A DNA stretch of 10,642 nt, from positions 1 to 10,642 of the forward strand of contig JAISPH010000183.1 in NCBI GenBank assembly GCA_031275035.1, written 5' to 3'. Each line of letters opens with the position of its first letter. Within the stretch, counting starts at the first letter, position 1. Position numbers and translations under genes: made by a program. The notes beneath the pieces were generated by a model. That model was not told the DNA's origin. It saw nothing but the letters and a program-made list of their open reading frames with translations, and made no database searches. Source of the stretch: Treponema sp. (GTDB lineage: Bacteria > Spirochaetota > Spirochaetia > Treponematales > Breznakiellaceae). Shown here in pieces: positions 7,301-10,642 of this stretch.

Positions 7301-7499
7301 GATGAACATCAAGCTCCACCGCATAATCCTTTACGGCCGATTCCTTCTCTAATACAAAAGCGGATAGTTCTTCCTTGAGCCGATCCCCGTATTTACGCAT
7401 CTTATCCAGGGACCGGTTATTCCGGTCAAGCTGCCGGTACAGGATCAGGGCCAGGGCGACAATACCAAGGGTTAAAAGATTGCCTACCGTAAAAATCAT
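4371..7499 (-). CDS. Membrane-anchored giant coiled-coil protein, SpiroCoCo type (1042 aa)
   Basis: A short N-terminus leads into one hydrophobic segment (residues about 5-21, VGNLLTLGIVALALILY). Positively charged residues follow it, so the bulk is probably cytoplasmic. Residues about 22-990 are almost unbroken charged heptad-like sequence rich in Glu, Ala, Arg, Leu and Lys, predicted as a very long coiled coil. Residues 266-337 are four 18-residue repeats with conserved YxEEW-type cores. The final 40 residues leave the coiled-coil pattern: VRESVFKLHNQGWKVEEISR and a following SRGEVELILEM look like a compact helix-turn-helix. Such proteins are characteristic of spirochetes; their role is unproven, and a cytoskeletal or cell-envelope scaffold is inference. 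The ATG lies 6 nt after the stop of the upstream HAD gene and has no strong ribosome binding site, so coupled translation is likely. Confidence 0.85.
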   Translation of the reverse strand: MIFTVGNLLTLGIVALALILYRQLDRNNRSLDKMRKYGDRLKEELSAFVLEKESAVKDYAVELDVHQKSAKELMKRVHLTDEELAAKAEAVSRIDERISAYDTALEELVRMTARVQENLARIREESAFVETVGKRLSETSHKITSIEKNLSDLELRFERENADSLEKTSESLVAAVRSTVSDLQATAETIERQVEDHREAVGKIERERSASLARDIEIINKTLKEAVERAGARADKMEEAALVKLRDQALERVQHMKSTVEEKLKSYQEDVKARVIEVQGMVKTYKEEWKNEHADLEAKQRTYKEEWKKDVQELNVLARNQREEWKRAIGEGEARTRQVLTALEESSAEMEKRIAVEAETTEQRLRDMEARTDEAASNLERRLLQAAEEAGQRALEQADAKLGQYREAQAQQYQRLEALADDTARLDAELRRYMQETENRVRQDFSLFERESADARTAVSAEFTASVDILKADMAGVERELTALKNQAYENVSEKLRIFEDDFSENLARRGEEIDRQLAEWRESLDTDLTALREEAESERRKLELSFNEELRSRLAEQSTRLVSELEHLKAETGAFEEAIRDQMAQADQSTEAFKEQLDRSLDEARSAAESSVRAEIGRYALSTAETLKQHQRDLETRIREIADQVEGRNTEITGALESSRREIDDWHTKFAAQLREVDAAVDEARRRGRELAAESDERIAAVRASIEEIHEEATAHRTEIFSRTGEQVQSLDSAIKDADRRLKEFINQTKLFDQADELKLALERRIEDLRGDMDRLDQRRSEAAELEAQFVKIKRLEDEVNAKMTRFLSEKRRIELMEADFNRLLQTSQSVEEKLGQVSASDDTLQSIQVQIRKLEDSMADAEEKYQRIERKNQILENTNDGIDRNFKALQESETAVKEFNNKLQSLSGEQEALRSSLKDLAEESEKARDTAEKLSFLDDNLTDIEKRLEAMQVAREWLARTETRMEELNKEAQEQVKLMGAILKAEGGKDSPRGKGAPPIGVRESVFKLHNQGWKVEEISRTLKLSRGEVELILEMGPKD
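6489..6704 (-). repeat. Four 18-residue repeats inside the coiled-coil gene, with a 23-bp perfect DNA repeat
   Basis: Residues 266-337 divide into units beginning SYQEDVK, TYKEEWK, TYKEEWK and NQREEWK, each 18 residues long. The tryptophans of the last three units are exactly 18 residues apart. At DNA level 6574-6596 and 6628-6650 are identical over 23 bp at a distance of 54 bp, pointing to a fairly recent duplication or conversion. Eighteen residues equals one hendecad plus one heptad, a known way of keeping a coiled coil in register. Confidence 0.85.
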
Positions 7500-7505
7500 T
7501 TGCTA

Positions 7506-8183
7506 TTAACTTAACACAAAAGTATATAATTGGCGATAGTCGGAAAAGATAAAATCGGCGTTTCCCCTATGGCGGCGTTTTTTTAGGAGGCAGGGGCTTA
7601 CCAGGGCGGCCTTCATTCCCGCCCTTTTGGCCCCGATAATATCATACTTAACGCTGTTTCCCACATAAAGGATCCGTTCCGGGGGCAGCCCCATGCTTTT
7701 GGCGAGTTCCCCAAAAGGGGCCGAATGGGGCTTGAGCCGGCCGGTAGATTCGGAGCAAAGTATGGTATCCCAGTGATCCGCAAGGCCCAGATACTCCAGC
7801 TTTTTTTCCGGGGGAAAGTCGGATAGGAGCCCCAATTTAAAGCCCCCTTTATGCAGGTTTTCCAGGGTTTCCCGGACATGGGGATAGGGTTTAACCTTCT
7901 TAAACAGGGGTTCCCAATTCCGGTAAATAAGCCTTTCGGTCCGTTCTTTTATCGTCTGCGGATCTTTCCGCAGAATTTTTGCCATTATACGGGCCTGAAG
8001 GTCATAAAAATCGCCCTCCTCAGGGTTTTCCCGGAGGGCGCTTCTGGCTTTTCCCATGGCTAAAAGGAGCCTGCATTCCCTTAGTATAAAAGGCACGAGG
8101 CGGACATAAAAACGGTAATCCGGATAGAAGGTTCCATCCAAATCGAAGGCAATGCCGTCGATATTCCTTTCCATTCTGATCAT
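7506..8183 (-). CDS. HAD-superfamily hydrolase, phosphatase-like (225 aa)
   Basis: A cytoplasmic haloacid dehalogenase-type enzyme, probably a phosphatase; the substrate cannot be read from the sequence. Motif I is DLDGT with D14 as nucleophile and D16 as acid/base. Motif II is LLSD with S121, motif III is K151 in GRLKPHSAPF, and motif IV is YVGNSVKYDIIGAKRAGM (residues 173-190). In motif IV the first acidic residue is replaced by N176 while D181 is kept. Residues about 20-100 form a helical cap inserted after motif I, as in subfamily I phosphatases such as phosphoglycolate phosphatase-like and YjjG-like proteins. Starts at 8183 or at the ATG at 8174 are both possible. Neither has a clear ribosome binding site, and a -10-like TATAGT (8194-8189) lies only 5 nt before the first. 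The gene is followed 6 nt later by the coiled-coil gene, so they are probably one transcript. Confidence 0.9.
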   Translation of the reverse strand: MIRMERNIDGIAFDLDGTFYPDYRFYVRLVPFILRECRLLLAMGKARSALRENPEEGDFYDLQARIMAKILRKDPQTIKERTERLIYRNWEPLFKKVKPYPHVRETLENLHKGGFKLGLLSDFPPEKKLEYLGLADHWDTILCSESTGRLKPHSAPFGELAKSMGLPPERILYVGNSVKYDIIGAKRAGMKAALVSPCLLKKRRHRGNADFIFSDYRQLYTFVLS

Positions 8184-8212
8184 ATAATACTATAAGGGAA
8201 AGGGGGGTGTCC

Positions 8213-8377
8213 ATGGTGGTATGGAAAGACCAGGGCAAAAGCGTTTTACTCTCTATCCGGGATACATTAAATGAAAACACCGGTACGGGGAAAAAATTCC
8301 TTGGGGTCCTGTCTGATGCCACCCCACCAAGGGTTTCTCACCGTACCGGTGCATTTCTCCGGGGGTATCCCGGGTAA
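8213..8377 (+). CDS. Possible small ORF (54 aa), doubtful
   Basis: The frame starts MVVWKDQGKSVLLSIRDTL and ends RTGAFLRGYPG. A purine run AAGGGAAAGGGGGG ends 5 nt before the ATG at 8213 and would serve as a good ribosome binding site. I recognise no family. The inverted repeat at 8278-8351 lies inside the frame, which speaks against a normal protein. It is divergent from the HAD gene. It may be a short gene, the remnant of a longer one, or chance. Confidence 0.2.
   Translation: MVVWKDQGKSVLLSIRDTLNENTGTGKKFLGVLSDATPPRVSHRTGAFLRGYPG
8278..8351. repeat. Inverted repeat, 11-bp perfect arms, with nested hairpin
   Basis: CACCGGTACGG (8278-8288) and CCGTACCGGTG (8341-8351) are exact reverse complements, separated by 52 nt. 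Inside, 8299-8307 (CCTTGGGGT) can pair with 8321-8332 (ACCCC-ACC-AAGG) with a small bulge or alternative register. The whole can fold as one long stem-loop on either strand. Confidence 0.7.
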
Positions 8378-8467
8378 CTGCAAAAAATTGCCCGGCCACT
8401 CCTTACACGGGGAAGAGAGGATTTCCCGGAGGGACCCCCTCAGTGTTTCCTATACTCAAGAATTAGG

Positions 8468-8500
8468 AACCACAAAGGCGCGGAAGGCGCACAAAGGAAA
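8468..8500. repeat. Degenerate CACAAAGG/GGAAGGCG short repeat
   Basis: CACAAAGGCG, CGGAAGGCG and CACAAAGGA follow each other as a 9-10 nt degenerate tandem. One frame reads as an NHKGAEGAQRK-like peptide, another as TTKARKAHKGK. From memory, very similar 'ACCACAAAG.CAC.AAGG' strings are dispersed in many bacterial genomes, often between genes; this recognition was not tested by search. Confidence 0.5.
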
Positions 8501-8591
8501 GGAGTCGGTTATATTTTTGTGATTGAAATGAGGAAACAGGGCGATAGGGGCTTTGATATCCGCTATATGGTAGAGGCCCTGCGGCTCTAGC

Positions 8592-8694
8592 GGGGGCCAT
8601 ACCCCGGTCCGAAGATTGGTTTTACAATTTCTTCGATGGTAGTGAATTTAACCGAGGCAAGCTTGAACCAAAGGTTCGCCGGGGTATGGCCCCC
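8592..8694. repeat. 103-bp element bounded by 16-bp perfect inverted repeats
   Basis: GGGGGCCATACCCCGG (8592-8607) and CCGGGGTATGGCCCCC (8679-8694) are exact reverse complements, separated by 71 nt. Each arm is also self-complementary (GGGG-5 nt-CCCC), so it could form either two local hairpins or one long stem. Inside, 8611-8634 holds a smaller imperfect stem (GAAGA...TCTTC). Size and terminal inverted repeats resemble a miniature mobile element, but no target-site duplication is evident, so an RNA structure is equally possible. Confidence 0.7.
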
Positions 8695-8705
8695 CCTCTT
8701 CCAAT

Positions 8706-8743
8706 CATGCGGGGAATAGTGTCTTCCTATCGTTCCCCGCATG
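8706..8743. repeat. Strong hairpin with 11-bp perfect arms downstream of the lipoprotein gene
   Basis: CATGCGGGGAA (8706-8716) and TTCCCCGCATG (8733-8743) pair perfectly around 16 nt, and ATAG (8717-8719 region) can further pair with CTAT (8727-8730) across a 2-nt bulge. It lies 37 nt past the stop of the minus-strand lipoprotein gene. It could protect or end that transcript, but no T-run follows on the minus strand, so it is not a textbook terminator. Confidence 0.6.
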
Positions 8744-8779
8744 GTTACCGGCAAAATTTTACCAACTAGCAAGGGGTTT

Positions 8780-9718
8780 TTAGAAAAACGCCTTTGGATA
8801 TTTGGTATCGGCCCGGATAAAATTTTCGGGCCTTTCTCTTATTCGAATGTTGAGGATTGTTTCTCTCCGCTCATTTTCCGTGAGGGTATATCTATAAGCG
8901 GTGGCGGTACTTCCCCCTATCTTTGATTCTCCGTTCTCAATCGTATAGGCGCTGCGAAGATCACATTCTCCGGTAAGGATAGTAAAATAATCGCCATCCA
9001 GAGCTTTAGAGATTACCAGCCCAAGCTGATTCTGTGTGGTATCTTCGCCGGATACCCAGAAACCCGCAATTGGGCTTTTGAGATCCGTGGTTTTGGGGAT
9101 ATCTACCTTAAAATAGGTCTCGCCCGATATAGTCAATTGATCTTCCGCTGAATTGAGGGAATACCAATCTTCGCCATTTTGCATACCATTGTAAAAATAT
9201 CCGATCCTGTAGGCCCTTCCGGTATCATTAAGGACCTTACATTTATCGTAAGAATAATTCCAATTAGTGGTAAACCTGTACAAACCCCCGGTGGTATCGG
9301 CGCCAAAATAGATAACCGTTTCAGGGAGGTTGTCATCTAATTCAGATTCACTTAACCAGGTTCCTTCCAGGGGGTTTTTACCCGACGGACCGGGGCCGGG
9401 ATTCGTTTCTTTCCATTGGGCAGTAAAAGTTACATTTTTATCAACGGTGTAGAAATCTCCCTCCGCCAGCGTCTGCCCGTCCCCTCTCCAGCCGTTGAAT
9501 TCTTGTCCCTCCGGGGCCTCCATATCTTCCTGCCCCGGGAGTTCTATTTCTTCCCCTGCATTAACGGTGATGGGTTCGGGAGGCGTACCGGTTCCCTTCC
9601 CACAAACAAAAGTAACCTTATAGGCTGTGGGTGGAGATGACCCGTTATCGCATCCGGTAATACATATACCCAAAAAAATTAGGCTCAATACACCCCTTAA
9701 GAACATCCTTTTCTTCAT
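8780..9718 (-). CDS. Secreted lipoprotein with InlB/Flg_new-type repeat (312 aa)
   Basis: The N-terminus is a lipoprotein signal peptide: positive MKKRMFLR, hydrophobic core GVLSLIFLGI, and lipobox ITGC with the lipidated cysteine at residue 23. Export and anchoring to a membrane are therefore likely. Residues 33-102 form one InlB B-repeat/Flg_new-like module (YKVTFVCGKGTGTPPEPITV, EFNGWRGDG, NVTFTAQW), a beta-grasp type fold common in surface proteins of gut bacteria. After a Gly/Pro linker, two segments start PLEGTWLSE (116) and PIAGFWVSG (216), exactly 100 residues apart, which suggests two related beta-rich modules. The function is unknown; adhesion or carbohydrate contact would be inference. 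The ATG at 9718 was chosen because AGGAG lies 8 nt upstream and the signal peptide starts there. A reading from 9766 would add 16 residues ahead of the signal. A consensus promoter lies upstream. Confidence 0.9.
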   Translation of the reverse strand: MKKRMFLRGVLSLIFLGICITGCDNGSSPPTAYKVTFVCGKGTGTPPEPITVNAGEEIELPGQEDMEAPEGQEFNGWRGDGQTLAEGDFYTVDKNVTFTAQWKETNPGPGPSGKNPLEGTWLSESELDDNLPETVIYFGADTTGGLYRFTTNWNYSYDKCKVLNDTGRAYRIGYFYNGMQNGEDWYSLNSAEDQLTISGETYFKVDIPKTTDLKSPIAGFWVSGEDTTQNQLGLVISKALDGDYFTILTGECDLRSAYTIENGESKIGGSTATAYRYTLTENERRETILNIRIRERPENFIRADTKYPKAFF

Positions 9719-9726
9719 AATTACAA

Positions 9727-9731
9727 CTCCT
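9727..9731 (-). promoter_or_regulatory. Ribosome binding site of the lipoprotein gene
   Basis: On the minus strand AGGAG lies 8 nt before the ATG at 9718. It decides the start in favour of 9718 over the in-frame ATG at 9766. Confidence 0.8.
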
Positions 9732-9772
9732 ATTTGGATTTTATCCTTATTCTCATAATCAGCCATTTTGAT

Positions 9773-9788
9773 TATTCTAATAAGAATA
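9773..9788. promoter_or_regulatory. Palindrome TATTCT-AATA-AGAATA near the lipoprotein transcription start
   Basis: A perfect inverted repeat with 6-bp arms lies just downstream of the expected transcription start (about 9791) of the lipoprotein gene. It is the clearest member of a group of AAGAAT/ATTCTT strings in this intergenic region, also at 9793-9800, 9811-9818 and 9831-9840. The position suits an operator. The DNA is A+T-rich, so chance occurrence is possible. Confidence 0.4.
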
Positions 9789-9797
9789 TAGCTAAGA

Positions 9798-9825
9798 ATT
9801 ATACATCTTATAAGAATAATGTCAA
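9798..9825 (-). promoter_or_regulatory. Consensus sigma-70 promoter of the lipoprotein gene
   Basis: On the minus strand TTGACA (9825-9820) and TATAAT (9803-9798) are both perfect and are 16 nt apart. The start would be near 9791, giving a leader of about 73 nt. The spacer contains the palindrome TCTTATAAGA (9806-9815). A perfect promoter next to palindromes suggests control by repression. Confidence 0.85.
9806..9815. promoter_or_regulatory. Palindrome TCTTATAAGA in the promoter spacer
   Basis: A 10-bp perfect palindrome between the -35 and -10 boxes of the lipoprotein promoter. A protein bound here would block RNA polymerase. It shares the AAGA/TCTT core with the palindrome at 9773-9788. 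Confidence 0.35.
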
Positions 9826-9860
9826 GGATATATTATTCTTTTCTGATTATCATGATATCC

Positions 9861-10211
9861 ATGGGGTTTAAAGAAAACTTGAAGGCTGAATTAATCTATT
9901 CGGGCATGCTTGTTAAGGAACTTTCCGCCTTATCGGGGGTAAAAAAGCATACCATCGATAATTATTTAAACACCCACAATTCCATCCCCACCGCCGATGC
10001 GGCGGTTAATATTGCCCGGGCTCTTGGAGTTTCCGTGGAATATCTGATTACTGGCCACGAAATACCGCCCCAAAAGACCATCGCCGCACTTTCCCCTGAT
10101 TTACGGTTATTGCTACAAATTGCGAAAGAATTCGATGAAAAAAATCTGAAAATAGTACTTGCAATCGTAAAGGCCTTCAAGGAACAGCTTGACGCTGGGC
10201 AAAAGCATTAA
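9861..10211 (+). CDS. XRE-family helix-turn-helix regulator (116 aa)
   Basis: A small DNA-binding protein of the Cro/CI (HTH_3) type. The helix-turn-helix covers residues about 4-64: FKENLKAELI, LVKELSALSGVKKHTIDNYL, then ADAAVNIARALGVSVEYLITG, the usual five-helix pattern including the closing 'ALGVSVEYL'. The remaining 50 residues are a helical tail (LSPDLRLLLQIAKEF, LKIVLAIVKAFKEQL) that may dimerise. I chose the ATG at 9861. The frame is open from an ATG at 9819, but that would add 14 hydrophobic residues not expected in this family and would overlap the -35 box of the lipoprotein promoter. No ribosome binding site is obvious for either. The gene is divergent from the lipoprotein gene (142 bp between starts) and lies just before the hicAB remnants. 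Confidence 0.85.
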   Translation: MGFKENLKAELIYSGMLVKELSALSGVKKHTIDNYLNTHNSIPTADAAVNIARALGVSVEYLITGHEIPPQKTIAALSPDLRLLLQIAKEFDEKNLKIVLAIVKAFKEQLDAGQKH

Positions 10212-10259
10212 CCAGGGCTGTTTTGTTTTTTACCATAAAAGACCCTCATAAAAAGCGAT

Positions 10260-10416
10260 AACAGGTTCCACCACATGCGCGTCGTGTGTGACATAACACC
10301 TTATAAGGTGTATCATAAATCACGATGGGATTAGTTTGTCCGTACCGATTCATGCAAATGAAGACCTTAAGACAGGGATTCTTAACTCTCTCAAAAAACA
10401 GGCAGGACTAGAATGA
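10260..10416 (+). pseudogene. hicA: Remnant of a HicA toxin gene (frameshifted)
   Basis: HicA toxins are small double-stranded-RNA-binding-fold ribonucleases that cleave mRNA. The C-terminal half is clear in one frame (10321-10416): HDGISLSVPIHANEDLK and then TGILNSLKKQAGLE, matching the family ending 'SVPxHxxxxLKxGTLxSILKQAGL'. Upstream the frame meets a stop at 10294. A neighbouring frame carries ITPYKVYHKS (10293-10322), which fits the segment just before, so at least one frameshift lies around 10320. A further ITGS string at 10257-10268 may be part of the 'GSHH' region. The usual N-terminal lysine-rich helix and start codon are not found. The stop overlaps the hicB ATG by 3 nt (ATGA), the normal operon arrangement. 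A toxin is unlikely to be made. Confidence 0.75.
10296..10311. repeat. 16-bp perfect palindrome inside the hicA remnant
   Basis: ACACCTTATAAGGTGT is fully self-complementary with no spacer. It falls in the damaged part of hicA, between the two frames. It might be an operator-like site, the scar of an insertion, or chance. Confidence 0.5.
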
Positions 10417-10642
10417 GAACCATGATACCATGCAAAATAACCTATTCAGACAACGATAAGTGCTGGTATGTTGAATCCCCGGAGTTTTATTCCGGTATTT
10501 TAACGTAGGCTTCGTTCTATGCGGAAAAGCCACAATATGACACTAGCCGATGTCGCAAAAAAAATGGGAGTAAAATATCAGGTTTATCAAAAGCTTGAAA
10601 ACCCTAAAACGGCAAATCCGACGCTCAAAACGATGAAAAGAC
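10413..10642 (+). pseudogene. hicB: Remnant of a HicB antitoxin gene (stop and internal deletion; runs off window)
   Basis: HicB antitoxins pair a partly degraded RNase-H-like N-terminal domain, which blocks HicA, with a DNA-binding C-terminus. Here the N-terminal start is intact (10413-10505): MRTMIPCKITYSDNDKCW, then YVESPEFYSGILT, ending at TAG (10506-10508), where the family usually continues with Y-G. The C-terminal helix-turn-helix appears at once in a different frame (10510-10642): LRSMRKSHNMTLADVAKKMG, VKYQVYQKLENPKTANPTLK, TMKR, matching the HicB-type XRE domain ('QRLENPxxxNPTLKTLEK'). The 45-60 residues expected between the two parts are missing, so an internal deletion joined them out of frame. 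The gene continues past the window. The helix-turn-helix fragment has an internal ATG at 10519 and could in principle be made alone. Confidence 0.75.

Larger units (their letters stand above)
8184..8779. other. Region of about 600 bp without a convincing gene; several inverted repeats
   Basis: Between the HAD gene and the lipoprotein gene no reading frame on either strand shows a recognisable family or sustained coding character. The stretch holds a possible 54-codon frame at its left end, three separate perfect inverted repeats (8278-8351, 8592-8694, 8706-8743) and a short CACAAAGG-type repeat (8468-8500). These are listed separately. It probably represents decayed or small non-coding elements. 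Confidence 0.6.

Noticed and set aside
8587..8772. Minus-strand 61-codon frame across the inverted repeats
   Set aside because: It consists mostly of the two inverted-repeat elements, has no ribosome binding site and matches no family I know.
8184..8779. CRISPR array or tandem-repeat array in the gene-poor region
   Set aside because: The inverted repeats differ from each other in sequence and spacing, and no regularly spaced direct repeats occur.
8771..8795. Terminator for the lipoprotein gene made of the TTTTT/AAAAA and CAAGG/CCTTG stem at its stop codon
   Set aside because: The stem pairs well but has an internal mismatch, includes the end of the coding sequence and is not followed by a T-run on the minus strand.
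9819..9860. Upstream start of the XRE regulator at 9819
   Set aside because: It would add 14 mostly hydrophobic residues not seen in this family, and its codons coincide with the -35 box of the lipoprotein promoter.

Overview
The window looks like a piece of chromosome from a spirochete, most likely a Treponema and perhaps a gut or termite-gut relative. The reasons are a very large membrane-anchored coiled-coil protein of the kind databases call SpiroCoCo, a CarD-IspD-IspF-Nth gene order, a lipoprotein with an InlB/Flg_new-type repeat, and a short XRE regulator of a type common in gut treponemes. This assignment rests on recognising protein families by eye; no search was run.

Layout. (1) Positions 1-1581: a conserved-looking protein of unknown function with a long Lys/Arg/Pro-rich linker, ending at a GC-rich hairpin shared with a convergent gene. 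(2) 1604-1849, minus: a small DUF3783-like protein. (3) 1850-1934: a compact divergent control region with a near-consensus sigma-70 promoter for carD and a 15-bp palindrome. The carD promoter places the transcript start almost on the ATG, so its mRNA looks leaderless. (4) 1935-4348, plus: a tight operon carD-ispD-ispF-nth, covering RNA polymerase regulation, two steps of the MEP isoprenoid pathway and base-excision repair. ispF overlaps ispD in another frame. (5) 4371-8183, minus: a two-gene unit, a HAD-family hydrolase followed 6 nt later by the 1042-residue coiled-coil protein, convergent with nth.

(6) 8184-8779: about 600 bp with no convincing gene. It carries three separate inverted repeats with perfect 11-16 bp arms and a short 'CACAAAGG' type repeat, and looks like an accumulation of small mobile or structural elements. 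(7) 8780-9718, minus: a secreted lipoprotein with a consensus promoter whose spacer and start region hold AAGAAT/ATTCTT palindromes. (8) 9861-10211, plus: a divergent XRE-type regulator that could act on those palindromes. (9) 10212-10642: remains of a HicA-HicB toxin-antitoxin pair. HicA is frameshifted; HicB has a stop and an apparent internal deletion between its N-terminal domain and its helix-turn-helix. The last 2 kb is visibly richer in A+T than the first 8 kb and reads as an accessory region.

I did not find a convincing new multi-gene system. The points most worth checking are the probable leaderless carD transcript with its palindrome, the helix-turn-helix-like tail and 18-residue repeats of the coiled-coil protein, the cluster of inverted repeats at 8278-8743, the lipoprotein/XRE control region, and the decayed hicAB locus.
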